Assembly (NCBI RefSeq): GCF_003597395.2
Contig: NC_133770.1
Coordinates: 6,010,038-6,074,037, forward strand
Length of the DNA: 64,000 nucleotides
Direction of reading: 5' to 3'
Source of the DNA: Chelonoidis abingdonii
Lineage: Eukaryota; Chordata; Testudines; Testudinidae
How positions within the stretch are numbered: position 1 is the stretch's first letter; the number at the start of each line of letters is the position of its first letter. A program made the position numbers and the translations under genes. Below, in pieces: positions 1 through 12,172 of this stretch. Below the pieces are notes generated by a model. It saw only the letters and a list, made by a program, of their open reading frames with translations, was not told the DNA's origin and searched no databases.

Positions 1-2911
1 CTCCTCCCCCGATGCTTAGACAAGCTACAGCATACCTATTTAACTCTGTCTTTCCTTGTAGATCGGTTACTATATCGTAGTTGTTACTTTTATCTGAAAG
101 TCCTCTAACTTGGAAAGCTAGATGTGCTATTCCAGTTCTTACCCTAGGTTTACAGCGAGATGCTTTTTTCTCCCTGCTTCATACTGTGATGTTGCTGCAT
201 TCTGCTGTGTGTCATGTTTGATACGTGAATGAGGCGCTCTAACTTAAACAGAGTTGAATTATAGAGAAATTTATACTCAATGAAAGTTCCTACTAATACC
301 ATTTTAAAACATCTTGCCATTTGTTTTAATGAATAGTCCACTCCTACAGACACCATGCCATGTCAGAAGATACTGTATATTTAGAATTTGAGAGCTGGAA
401 ATAAATTAGTTTGTCGTAAAATAAATAAATAAATACAAATAAAAAACCACCTATTCTAAAATGTCAATTATTCTCACATGGTCACCCATTCCAAGTAGTA
501 ACCAAGCTCAAACCTTGCCAGACTTCTGAAACCAGACCATCTGAGGCCTGTCCACCTACGAGAAGAGTCAGTCTTCAAGCATTCCTATTGATTTCCACTT
601 TTGTTCTAACATACTGTAACTCCCACGATGCATCTGTACGTCAAATTAGTATTTGTTTAATGTACCACTAACTTAATTTTATAAACTGCTGTCCCAGATG
701 AAAATATAGGAGTGTTACTGTGGTAGGAAAATGTTAAGCATTTGTATGAAGTATGCAAACTATTATGAAGACACATGAACTTGCTTTGACATGTTACAAA
801 TATCTCCTCAACCCTCTGCAGTCACTTGCAGTGGGGTGTATTGCATCAATGAGCGTGTAGAATATTGCGCATAGGGAAGAGTTCATGAAGTGAAGGAAAG
901 AAATTTACTTCTTATTTTAAAATCCATAACCTTATTTCATATGCAAATTACTTCAAACTATTCAAAAGTGTTAGTTTTTATTCTGGACAAATAGTTACAG
1001 CCTGGGTTGAGTCCTCTCAATGGAGAGTCACCATTCTGCTGTCCTATACCCAACCTGGATCTCACATGCCCACAAGCCCACTGGGTCTGGGCAGCATCCA
1101 GACACTGTTTGTAGCTGTGATCTGTCTCACTCCCAGAATGCAGACTCCCTGACTAGCACCCTTCTGTAGTACAGTGGATCCTGCAGTCCTGCTGCCCTAG
1201 GCCCCAAGACTAGCGATGAACCCCTCAGATCTCCTCAGAGGTCTATGCATGCTATCACGATAGGCCACCCTCATGGGTACTCTGGTGTGCAGTACAACTC
1301 TTCAGGGACATGTGGCAGATAAAGTAAGGAATACTGAGGCTTTGCAACGGAACCTTTTAAACATACATACATTTCACTTAGAGTCAGCACAGGAGGTTTA
1401 CAGATCTATGTACAAATGGCAATACACTTCCCCACTCCTCTGAGACTATGCTCACCCCTTCTGTGTGTCCTTAGGCCCAGTGTATGTGAGAGGTGGGGCT
1501 CTTCTTCATGCAGGCCTTCTGCTTCCTGGTGGTGGTCTCCAGTGGGAGAGAGGATCTGGGGCAGACCCTGCCCTTAACTAAATTTGGTCTCCTCTGTCAG
1601 GTGATTCACTGGCTGGCTTCAAAGCCCTAATCATGTGGCTAAATTCCCAGCCTGCCTGCCCCTCCTATTCCCTCCCTCCCCCAACCTGCTTCCCTGAGAT
1701 CCTCCTTTTTAGCAAACCCATTGTTCTAATAGGGGAGTGTTATTCAAAGTTGGTAACCCCTTGATGTGCCTCATATTCAGGCACCAGGCTCCATAACATG
1801 AGTAATGATGCAGTCCAACATGACTGTTACAGTCCATGGTGAAGGGCATAAACAAGTTCACACTCAAAATAGAAGCTGAAATACAACATAATTTTCACAA
1901 AATCAGACTGGGGACCCAGACAACCCCTCAAATTGTCACTGTTATCTGCAATTTGAAGTTTTAAATTGGTCATTTTTGAGTTCTCTAAATACCAAAAATC
2001 TGAACGTGTGAATTGATGAAGAAAACTTTTTTCTCCTGCCCCCTTTTGGTCAGACCAAGCATGAGACTTTCCTCTTCAGAGTAACTTATTGAGAAAGTTA
2101 TTTTGTGACGTGAGTTTTAGAATTGTTCTGCCATGAGAACCTTAACTGTGTAGTGTCTCAGCCATAATGATAAAGCTCTTGTTTATATTGGGGCTTGCAG
2201 GCACTGCTTAGTCAGTGATCAGGCTCCAGTTGTGTTAAGCAGTGTACAAAGGAGTGAAACAAAGACAGGCCCTGAGAAGCTAGTAGAAAAACAGAAGCAC
2301 TATAGTTAGCTAGGAACAGCCAGGAAAATGAATGAACTCTTGCTTTCTGTCTGTTAGATCTTGACGCAGCCTGGAGTTGAGTTTCCATAAATGTTTGCCC
2401 AACTTCTTGTTAAGGAGATATGGGCATACGCTAGCCATAAAGAAACTGCAGAGGTTTGTTTGAGTTTGGGAGAGATTGCATTAGCCAGAACTGAAAGGTC
2501 CTACTACATACAGTGGTTTATAACCTTATAGACTGCTTTCTTGTGCAGGAGGGAAATGGTGTGAAACATTCCGTTTAGAAACCATTTGGTTTATATGTTC
2601 GATGTAGCAGCTCTTAATTTTTTAGAACAAAATGGAGGAGAAAAAAATACAAACAATCACATGACAAACAGAGTTGTCTTAAGAATGTTTGTTCAAAATT
2701 TTCTAATAGCTCTTCAGCAGCCATTTGAAATAACAGCTTAATAGAAAGAAGAAAGGATAAGGAGTGATTATACAACACTGTAATTGTTCTTCCAGGACAG
2801 TAAAATTAAAATGCATTTAGTATTTAGGAAAACAAACCCCCTGTGAATGCCATCAGTCTCTTACTAACCTCTGCAAACTAACTTCACATGTCACTCATAC
2901 CCCCTGAACAG
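1..2911 (+). other. SETD2: SETD2 intron, 3' part (upstream of the post-SET exon)
   Basis: This is the downstream part of the intron that precedes the first exon in the window. I looked for the SET-domain exon that should come before it and did not see one, so that exon lies upstream of base 1. The intron ends in an acceptor AG at 2910-2911. Around 2175-2300 there is a weak resemblance to an old MIR/CORE-SINE tail. About 985-1765 is listed separately as a possible repeat. Nothing else recognisable. Confidence 0.7.
985..1765. repeat. Possible LTR-like or other unclassified repeat
   Basis: A GC-richer block than its flanks, with an even, non-coding texture. It resembles solo-LTR sequence common in turtle introns. 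I could not find a clear TG...CA boundary or a target-site duplication, so the class is a guess. Confidence 0.25.
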
Positions 2912-3038
2912 CAAAGAGGCTCAGAAATGCTTCTGTGGCTCAACTAACTGCCGGGGTTACCTGGGAGGAGAGAACAGGGTCAGCATCAGAGCAGCAGGAG
3001 GCAAAATGAAAAAGGAACGCTCTCGTAAGAAAGACTCG
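2912..3038 (+). CDS. SETD2: SETD2 exon: post-SET zinc motif
   Basis: SETD2 trimethylates lysine 36 of histone H3 on transcribed genes in the nucleus. This 127-nt exon encodes the post-SET segment. The sequence reads KEAQKCFCG, then a C-x-C-x4-C pattern (CFCGSTNC), then RGYLGGENRVSIRAAGG and a basic run. In SET enzymes these cysteines hold a zinc ion next to the active-site channel. The exon follows an AG at 2910-2911; its first base completes a split glycine codon. It ends at a TCG codon before the donor GTGAGT at 3039. The frame continues without a stop into the exon at 5211. Identification rests on near-identity to the remembered human protein and is strong. Confidence 0.95.
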
Positions 3039-5210
3039 GTGAGTGTGACCCTTCCTTGTTTGTTTGTACAATCTGCTTTCCATAAAGGGTGACCCAAGGA
3101 GGTGATCTTTCTTATCAAAGTCTCAAAAGGCAGCTTTAAGAAGGGGACAGATCTCTTCTGGGATCAAAAAAGTTTAGTGTGACCCAAAGGTTTCATCAAA
3201 ATATTGCCAACCGCAAACATATTTTACACACCTGTAAAAACGCAAGCAAATGCAGCACACTTAAGGCTTAGGATAGAATGGTTTATTAATATATAATACA
3301 TGCTCATGTGACTTCTTTGCAAGCTCCCTTGCTTCTTGGCCAAGGCGATTACAAATTCAAATCTCTCACTACAGCTTCAGGGCTCAGCTACTGCAGGAAA
3401 TATCTGCACTGGTTTAAGTGCAGTCGTTTGGTTGAGATGTTGAACCAGTGCAGCTGTTCCTTGCTTTCTTGCTGTCGGTGAGCCCTGAAGGTGTGGTGTT
3501 AGATATGAACTTGCATTCACCTTGGCTTAAAGGCCAACGTGGATATGCATTATATCTGCTTTGACATCAGTTTTAATTGTTGTGTTTGCTGCTCCATGTG
3601 ATCCATTTCATTTATACAGAACTAGAGCCTTTCCTGGCTTTCTTCCATCAGGCCTTCTACCATTTCTTCCAAATAACTTTGATCAAGGTATTTATCTGAA
3701 TTCAATCCTTTGTTTGGATTGTAGTGGGGAACTTGCAGTGACAATGACAAGCCCCACAGGAAACTCTCATGAGAAGCACAATTTAGAGAAAGAAAGAAAA
3801 AGAGGGGCTAAAAATAAAGCTTTATCTCCTGATTACAAGTTTCCTCTAATAAACTGGGAGGATCCTTTTCACTGTCTGTAAAATGTAGCTGTTTTTTGGC
3901 TTATGGGAATACTAATTACCCTCCTTGAAAATTGCTTTTACGTGTATGTACCCTTTTGGAAGGGGACTGTCTTCTGAAGCTAGCAGCCTCATTTTGATTG
4001 ACCGTTTCTCTGTTTGGGTCGGGGAATTAAACTTCTTAAAATTGATCTCTTATATTTTTACATTTTCCCAGAAAAGCATTTTCCTACTTGTCTTCCTAAA
4101 AATAGGTTATAAATTACATTTGAATGATATGCTTCTCTCCAGCAAACTTCATTTTTAGGTATTCACAGGATGTTGCAATTCTCTGCACTAAATAAGATAT
4201 TGTTAAAAGTGAAAGTTATTTGATCTTGAGAACAGATATCCAGATCTTTGCATCCTTGGATCAGAGAATGCAATCACATTGATTTAAGACAAGACCACTC
4301 TCTTCCTATGTTTCAAATTTCCTTGAGGACTTTCCATTAGGGACATAACTGCCTTTAGTACAGAGCAAGCCAAGGCTTCCATATTCTACCTGCTTAAGAA
4401 GACTGCCTGGTCAAATCCTACACTTCATTATCACTTATAAAGTAGAGTTAAAATATTAATTACTGCCACATTAGATCATGAATATTTGTCCCAGGTAATT
4501 TTTTTGTTCATACAAACTTTACAGTGAACATTTGCTTATTACTGCCCCAGTGTTCATCTTGGATATAGAGAAACCTCTGTTCTGTGGGGTCATAAATTGA
4601 AGCAGCCATATTTTAAATAGCATCTCCTGTTTTCATATATGAAAAGGTAAATTTGAAACCAGAATATCTTGCTAAATAATACAGCCAGAGTTTCCTTTGC
4701 AGAGCATTCTGCACATGTTGAATGCACACAACTAAGGACATAGGCAGTGCATACGATTGGAATGTGTGGCACAAGCTAAAGCTTCAGGTCTAGATGGAAG
4801 ATGCTATGTTGCACACATTTTTGCTCCCAAGAACACAATCAGATTTTCTCCCTCCCACCCCCAGCCCTGCCCATTTTACTGGTCTAAGCTTCTATCTTGA
4901 GAGAGAAGCACAGCGTGTGAAATATTTACATATTATAGTCAAAGTCTTCATTCAAGGCATGACCGAAAGAATCAGAGGAGAACTATGGGGTGACCAAAAA
5001 AAAAAAAAAAAAAAAAAAAAAAATTACAAATCAACTATACCTAAAACTAGATTTTCTTCCCTTTCGGTATATGAGATTTGGTCATGGAGAGACTTCTTAT
5101 GGAATCTCAGAGCCAGAGAATAAATTCTTTTAACAGCTGATTGAGTGGTACCTTTTGAGTTTGATGGAGTGTTTTGTGAGTTGTATAATCATTTTTCTTT
5201 GACGTGGTAG
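3039..5210 (+). other. SETD2: SETD2 intron with a poly(A) run
   Basis: A 2172-nt GT-AG intron between the post-SET exon and the next exon. It carries an uninterrupted run of 28 A at 4996-5023. Small open frames at 3561-3881, 3925-4158 and 4794-5123 have no domain or codon character and I treat them as chance. No other element recognised. Confidence 0.8.
4996..5023 (+). repeat. Poly(A) homopolymer, 28 nt
   Basis: Uninterrupted A run. It may be the tail of a decayed retroposed element, but I recognise no body upstream, so it is only a simple repeat. Confidence 0.8.
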
Positions 5211-5345
5211 GTGGATGGGGAGTTGGAAGCGCTGTTGGAGAATGGAGAGGGGCTTTCAGATAAGAACCAAGTTCTCAGTTTATCCCGGTTGATGGTTCGG
5301 ATTGAGACTTTGGAGCAGAAACTCACCTGCCTCAAACTCATACAG
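5211..5345 (+). CDS. SETD2: SETD2 exon: conserved helical segment after post-SET
   Basis: A 135-nt, 45-codon exon in phase 0 at both ends, reading VDGELEALLENGEGLSDKNQ and then a leucine-rich helix-forming stretch (LSLSRLMVRIETLEQKL) ending in LIQ. This is the conserved segment directly C-terminal to the catalytic module of SETD2. The acceptor is TAG at 5208-5210 and the donor is GTGAGG at 5346. The frame joins the flanking exons without a break. Its sequence is very close to mammalian SETD2 as I remember it. Start and end were fixed by splice consensus plus reading frame. Confidence 0.95.
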
Positions 5346-6208
5346 GTGAGGAGATCCCAACCTGATTGAAGGAGGAGGGAAGTAAAATTATATGAAGTAT
5401 TCTTATTTTAAATAATGTGTTTAAAGGCTAGTGAGGAAGAAGGAGAAAATGGAAAATAGGTTTTACAGTTGTGCCAACACAGAAGTTGCAGGGAAGAGCT
5501 ACTCTATTTAGTGTGGCAAAGGGGTAAGTTTGCAGCCATACTCAAAGAATTTGTAGACCCTTTGTAGCTCCAACCTTTAGCCAGAGTGTTTTGTCTTCTG
5601 GAGGACTAGAAAGGTGACGTGCACAATCCTTTCTAGATGTTAACTTCAAAAAGTCATTTTGACAAAATCATCCAAAAGCAGTGATTAATTTTGCTGAGAT
5701 GAGAATAATGATTACCAATATAGTAAGATGTCTGATAAAATAAAATTTAAAAGGAAATGAATGTAGAGGGGGTAACCTGCACATCTTAGAATGAATTTAT
5801 TTACAATGCTCTTCTAAAACCATCCTGAATTTTTGTGTCTCTGACTTAGTGGAAAAGATTATTAGTTACTGCCAATTATCTGCTCACTCTAACTTCCTGT
5901 TAAGTTTTTATGCTGTAATACCAGCTGGCTACAAGAGAGACTTATTTACTTTCTGCACGCACTGTTGCACTAAAAACAGCTGTTCCTGTTCACTTTAAAG
6001 TTACTGTAGACTTTTGATGATGCTGTTAGATATTGGCACATGTCTAGGCTCGGCTCTCTGCGTTGTATGCATTTTTAGTAGCGTTGTGTTTTGTCAGTAA
6101 TGTGTATATAGTTCAGTAGTTAACAATGTCAGGATGTAGAAATTAGGTTTTAGTCTCTGAGGAAGTTGCTGACTGTTTCTATGGATTCTCCGTAACTGTC
6201 TCATCTAG

Positions 6209-6337
6209 AACACACACTCGCAAGCCTGCCTGAAGTCCTTCCTGGAATGTCATGGCTTGTCTCTCCTCTGGATCTGGATGGCTGAGCTAGGTAATGGACG
6301 GGGAAACACTGTGAACAACTTGAAGCTCCAGCTAGAG
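6209..6337 (+). CDS. SETD2: SETD2 exon: NTHSQ...WIWMAEL segment
   Basis: A 129-nt, 43-codon exon in phase 0 at both ends. It begins NTHSQACLKSFLECHG and contains the strongly conserved LSLLWIWMAELG, followed by a variable, Asn-rich linker into KLQLE. The acceptor is TAG at 6206-6208 and the donor GTCAGT at 6338. The linker after AELG looks about three residues longer than in my memory of human SETD2. This may be real lineage variation and is reported as a finding. The conserved core makes the assignment secure. Confidence 0.93.
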
Positions 6338-6446
6338 GTCAGTAATTGTCTCAGGATTTCCAGGTCACTCTATTTGTACATGAAGCTTTCAAAGCAGCTG
6401 TAGTAATTGCTGAGAAGAGGGAACATACATGAATAAAAATATGATG

Positions 6447-6905
6447 CATTAATTCCAAGGCCAGAAGGGACCATTGTGGCCATCTAATCTGAACCTCGTG
6501 GATAACACAAGCCGGAGAACTGCCCTAAAAAATTCCTAGAGCAGATCTGTTAGAAAAACTTGAAATCTTGATTTAGAATTTGTCAGTGAAAGAGAATCCA
6601 CTATGACCTTTGGTAAGTTGTGCCAATAGTTAATTACTCTCACTGGTAAAAATGTGTATGGCTTATTTCTAGGCTGAATGTGTAATATCTTTCTCTACTA
6701 GATTGAAGAGCCCTTTATTAAATATTTGTTCCCCTTGAAAATACTTATACACAGTAATAAAGTCACCCTTAATCTTCTCTTTGTGAAGCTAAATGAGCTC
6801 CTTGGGTCTGTCACTATAAGGCAGGTTTTCTAATCCTTCAGTCGTTCTTGTTGCTCTTCTCTGAACCCTCTCCAATTTGTCGACCTACTTCTTGAGTTAG
6901 AGTTT
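6447..6905 (-). mobile_element. CR1 LINE 3' end, reverse orientation
   Basis: Read on the minus strand this matches the characteristic tail of sauropsid CR1 retrotransposons: the ORF2 C-terminal region and 3' UTR ending toward the 'ggtcccttctggcc' signature, seen on the plus strand as 'ggccagaagggacc' near 6460. It is 5' truncated, as is usual for CR1. It sits in the SETD2 intron 6338-9218. Boundaries are approximate. Confidence 0.8.
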
Positions 6906-9218
6906 AAAAGTAGGTTTCATTTTGCAGTCCACAGACAGTGAAGTACAATACATAAAGTATTAATGAAAGTCATATGTGGTACTTTCCCTTGACATGAAGT
7001 ACAGATAAACCCGTAACTTTTTTCTTTAAGTACATTAGTTCATATACAGAAAGCTTGAAATATCTGGAAGGAATTTGCCTTTGTGATTTTCCTTAAACTT
7101 AAGTAACATATGCTAAGCTTTAAAAAAGGGCACTGCCATTACTGGCTGTTCAGGAGTGGGGAACTGGCTTGAGGATCCAGAGTTGGTCTGACAATATCTA
7201 GCATTGAAATTTATTTTCTTCTGCTGTTTTCTATATGTACTTATCTGCTGAATCAGCATCCCTTCCCCAACTGACTTAATGCTTCAGCTTGAGCTTGCTA
7301 TCTGAGGGGAGACTCATCAGGTTATGTGGGTTACCTAAAAGACCTCTCTCTAAGGCTGAATCCTGGGCCTGGGGAGAAAGACCACAATTCCTGCTGTGAC
7401 AGCCATCCTCTTTGGAGTATCTGAGCTACTCTTTATAAACTTTCATGGACTCCAAAGCTGAGACTATGAGCTAGCTTAAGAATTCCCTTCTGCCATGCAC
7501 CATCTTCTTTTGGGTGGATGGAACAGAGTGGATGGTAACACCCACATTACTATCTTGCCAGTCTCTTAAGTCGTGGAGCACAAGTACATGTACCATGTGT
7601 CCTCAGGTGCCTGTGCTGCTGAGGGAGTCTTCAAATTGAAAGAGTGAGGGAGCCGTACAGCCATTTTTGTTCTTCGCTCCTGAGACATGACTGACTTGAC
7701 GTTACCCTCCTCGTTGTCTCTGGGGAATTCTCAGTTTTCATCTGTCCACCTGTGAAGAAATTTCTTCAGGAAATGATTCATGCCTGTCTTTCTGCACGAC
7801 AACTGCTAGCTTCTTCATATATTTAAATGTCTTTCTTCTCTTAGAAGGCATATCACTTTCAATGGGTCCGGTGTGCATAGTTTTTGGCAACTGTTTTTTT
7901 ATTCTTTTGTTTTCTGTCATTTGCTTGTAAAATGAACTGGTAATTAGAGGCACGAGGGGCCTGAGATCAGGAATTGCTAGCTTCTCATGAGTTGGTTTAG
8001 TGATCTCAGAAGACTAAAATGATAGGAGTTCCTGCAGGTTAGGTGCTGAGAACCTAAAACCATGAGTGGGAATTTAATTCTTATACAGAAGGTATGTGGA
8101 GTATTTTTATTTTATTTAATCACTCAAGATGCAAATCATGCAGAAAATAAAGTCTAATTTTTGTAAGATTTTTGCATGTATATGCATCATGGTACAATCT
8201 AGCTAGGAACATGTCTTGAATTTTTTAGCTTTCTTTAAAACTTAGATTTTCAAACTAGCAGCAACGTGGAAAAAATGCACATTTCTGTAGTAGTATTTGT
8301 CTTTATTTTCTGTAGGCTTCAGAAATCTACATGAGCATAGAATCATGGATGTTATAGATGGAAATGTAAAGCTATCCAGCCTCTCTCTTTGCCAGTGCAG
8401 GATTGTTGTCCATATTACATTTCTCTAGTGTCTTGTCCAGTCTAGTTTTAAGTCACAAACAGTGATTACGCACGTGCTGGCAGTGGTGACATTCCACCCA
8501 GGAGAATGATGTCAGGGTCTTCCTTCAGCTAATGTTTATAATTCTAGGACATCCAGTGGATGTTTTAAATACTGCTGTTTAGTGAAAAAAGAACTTTTCA
8601 AATATTGCTATATTAGTAAGTTCAGATCTTCCTACGGTTGATCTATCTCTGTTTATTTATCAATCAGTTTCTATTAACCTCTTCCATTAATATAGTTACA
8701 AATTATATAATCACTGCAACATTTACAAAGAGGAAAATCTGATCCACTACGTTTAGTATGCAATCAAAGCCAATTTAGAGAGAGATCAACTTAACCATAT
8801 AAAAGTGTGATTTCTATACCAAAGCCTAAGTTAAAAGGTTAACCATTTAAATAATCAACACATTTGTATTTGAGCTATTCTACCTTGGGTTTGTTTACAT
8901 GGAAACTCAAGATATGCATGTTCAGCTGTAGGTGTCTGAGCCCTCTGAACTCATTGCAGTTGTGACCTGAATACTTTTAGTCTTTTTTTCCATCCATATA
9001 TTTTATTTGGTGTCAGCAGTAGTCAGCAAAAGTTCACTATCGCCCCTACAGCAAATGCATCTCTACTAACTTGTGTCAGTATGAGTATGGCTCTGACAAA
9101 TACTAAAGAGCTCAGTTCCTCTTGGAAGAAATATCTATTGTCAAGTCAGAGGTATAAAAAAACTAGTGCAAAGTGACAGTTTTAAATGTAACTGCTGTGG
9201 TTTTCTGTCTGTAACCAG
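6906..9218 (+). other. SETD2: Remainder of SETD2 intron 6338-9218
   Basis: Intronic sequence up to the acceptor CAG at 9216-9218. It holds an old CR1 tail at about 8330-8480 (listed separately). The minus-strand open frame at 7738-7953 has no recognisable domain and is probably chance. Confidence 0.7.
8330..8480 (-). mobile_element. Old CR1 LINE tail fragment
   Basis: Contains 'catagaatcat' at the edge (the CR1 terminal motif ATTCTATG on the minus strand) followed by diverged CR1 3' sequence such as 'gccagtgcaggattgtt'. Strongly diverged and short. Confidence 0.5.
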
Positions 9219-9857
9219 ATTATGAAGACTCTGGAGCTCTTGCCTATACCCAATAAAAACATGTTGGAAGAGAGCAAGGTGCTTCCAATTATCCAGCGCT
9301 GGGCTCAGACCAAGACTGCAGTCCCACAGCTCAGTGAGGGGGATGGTTATTCCAGTGAGAACACGTCACGGGCTCATACGCCACTCAACACGCCAGATCC
9401 TTCCATCAAGCAGAGCGCAGAAGGCGACACAGACACCCCGAAGAAGCTTGTCTTTCGAAGGCTCAAAATTATAAGTGAAAACAGCATGGACAGTGCAATC
9501 TCTGATACCACCAGTGAGCTGGAGGGAAAGGAGGGCAAAGAAGACCTAGACCAACTGGACAGTGCGTCAGCAGAGGTGGCAGAGGAGCAGCCGCAACAGG
9601 AAATCAAAGCTGCCATTGATGCTGCAGTGGACAGCAGCAAACCTCAGGCTACTGAACTGGAGGTTGAGCCTGAAGTGGAGGCCAAAGAGAGCAACGGCAC
9701 AAAGCTAGAAGAGCCCATTGCAGTGGAAACACCATCTCAAGATGAAGAGGAGGGTGTGTCTGATGTAGAGAGTGAGAGGAGCCAAGAACAGACTGACAAA
9801 ATAGTGGATATGAGTGACTTAGCTACCAAGCTTCTGGACTGCTGGAAAGACCTAAAG
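9219..9857 (+). CDS. SETD2: SETD2 exon: large acidic / phospho-rich central exon
   Basis: The longest central exon here, 639 nt or 213 codons, in phase 0 at both ends. It begins IMKTLELLPIPNKNMLEESK and then VLPIIQRWAQTKTAVPQLSE. Downstream are SRAHTPLNTPDPS, the TDTPKKLVFRRLKIISENSM block, and a long Glu/Asp/Gln/Ala-rich low-complexity stretch. It ends with EEEGVSDVESERSQEQ and DLATKLLDCWKDLK. The conserved ends and the variable acidic middle are typical of SETD2 orthologues. Many S/T-P sites suggest phosphorylation, which is an inference. The acceptor is CAG at 9216-9218 and the donor GTAAGA at 9858. An ATG at 9222 is internal and is not a translation start. Confidence 0.96.
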
Positions 9858-11814
9858 GTAAGAGGAACAGTAGCTCACAGAAGCTGACAGTTGTATTACA
9901 AAGGAAAAACATAATTGTTTGCAGTTGAACATAAATAAGACTAAGTTGTTGCCTTGTTTGCAAATGTTTTTGCCAAAGAAATAGGAACGCCTTCCCTAAG
10001 TGAGGGATTTCAGCCAAAAAACACATCTCCGAGTACTTTCTGTGATTTCCCTTTGTTGCAAATTATACCCTATGGGATGTAAGCTAGTTTGCTAGGTGTC
10101 TGTGTGTTGTTCATTGATCAAAGATGAATCAGTCTATCTTGACCACTGAGGTGATGGCTTATTCATCCAGTTCAGTTTAGTTTATTTTTTTAAAAGCTGT
10201 TTATTGATGATTTGGTCTTTGCTTGGCTGGTGCTAACTCGCAGGCCTGTTTTCTAAACCAGCCAGAAAATAGCAGGGCAAAAATAGCGCAGTGAGCAATT
10301 CTGGCTCAACAGCTTCAGCATCCGTCTGAATGTTATACCAAATGTCTGATCTAGTTTTAAATTGTTATCTCGAGACGGTCAGTGTGGCTGTCCTATAAAT
10401 GTTTGCTTTTCATCTGCAATTTTATGTAGCATTAGGAGACTTGTTTTCTGGCAACTTTCTGTTCTGTTGACATTATTGCTAGTGTTAAGTTCCAAAGATT
10501 TGAAGATTTATGTTCGGATCAGCTAAACATCAAAACATCTGGATGCTAATCTGAAACTTTGAAGCCTGCCACTGGGCAGTGGGGGCTGTGATACTCCACA
10601 CACGCTTTCCAGTCCCTGTACCTTACCTGCGGTGTTGTCTTGGCAGGTGAGGGAGGTGGTGGCTGCCAGGCTGCTTCCTTCTTCCAACATCAGGCTGACC
10701 TCTCCTCTGAGCAACTGAGTGGCCTTCTCTGGTAACAAATCTTTTCCCTGAGCAGCCTACTCTGGCCCAGTGGGACCTAGTGAGTCCTAACAGTCTGCCA
10801 CTTGAAAATTTAAAACACCTCAATCATCTGTTCTAGAGTTCTCGATGGTACAGTTAAAAAACCTCACGCCATCCTCATAAAATGAGCGTTTCTTGCAGGA
10901 ATGGAAGGGTGGGAAGTTAGCTTTAAATTTGAAGGTGGCATTTCATTGTGACCCTGCAGAGATGTTACAGGCCACTGCACTAGAGTGAAAGAGTTGCTCC
11001 TGAAGAGGGGAAGTGCTGAATAGAGGATTGCAAGGCTTAAGTATACACTTGTCCATCATACTCCCCAGCCAGGATAACACAAGGAAGTAATGGGAAGGGA
11101 CTCTAGTTTGACCTCTCGCAGTGGCCTCCTTGTGGGAGAGATGGAAAATGCAGTCCTGACATTTTCTTGTACTTCCAAAAGGATTTATTCTTGGTTAGGT
11201 TAGTTAAGGTACAGGTAGCCTTCATTTTAAGAAAAGAGTTTGCCCTGCCTTAATAAATTCTCTTGCAGTGTACATTCCTATCAGACAGCACACCATAAAG
11301 CCTTCGATGGTAGTATTTTGCCCCTTAAAATGACCAATTCTTGAGGTTTCAGAAGAGTCTAGTAAAGAGAATTGATAATGCACCTCATGGGGCAGTGCTG
11401 TACATGAATGGGGATATTCCTTCCTGGTCTTTGCTGGAGATCAGTTTAGGCATGAATTCACGAGACTATTTCCTATGACTCTGTTAGCTTCCATAGCCCC
11501 CAACGTTAATGGTCATAAAATTATCCATTTTTTGGTAGGAAAGAGAAATTCTTATCTTACAGGTGTACTATTCAAAATAATCCCTAATCTGTGTGCATTT
11601 ACAGAGTTTTGACTATAATTATGTTGTAAACCTAATAGGAGAAAAGATGTGACCTTTGTAAGTTACAAATTATGCACTAAAATATGTTTATATATGCAAA
11701 TAAGGTTGTACGTATTTTCCCCCTTTTTTAACCCTATGTACCTACAGTATATTGGTTAACAGCTTTAGTCTGCAGTTTGTTTAATCAGGCATTGAAAATA
11801 TCTTCATTTCAAGG

Positions 11815-12172
11815 GACACTGTCAGGTTAAATATATATAAACCAAAAGAGGGGGCATTTTCCTTGTGTAATTAATACCATGTATTATTAACACTGAAAAG
11901 TTTAAAAAAAATTATGCTTCACTTTATGCTGTTTTGTTCTTGAATTTTTCTCACCTCGGACAGTCATGGATTATTCAGCTACCGTTTTGGTTATACTCCT
12001 TCCAGCTACTTTCGTTTTCAGGATCTCATGCTGTATTGTTTGAGTTGCAAACACTGTAGGGGAAAAATTGTTTAAAAAAAACAATTTTATTGATGCTTTT
12101 AAGGAAAATCTTAGATTCTAATGATAAGTTTATAAAACTTTATTTTGGGGCCAGATTTGACCTGACAGTGTC
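11815..12172. mobile_element. Short terminal-inverted-repeat element (MITE-like), class unknown
   Basis: The left end 11815-11832 (GACACTGTCAGGTTAAAT) matches the reverse complement of the right end 12155-12172 at 17 of 18 positions. The roughly 360-bp interior is AT-rich and has no coding frame. A clear target-site duplication was not found, so superfamily assignment is open. Confidence 0.6.

Noticed and set aside
9374..9640. 88-codon minus-strand Ser-rich frame
   Set aside because: Antisense shadow of the large SETD2 exon.
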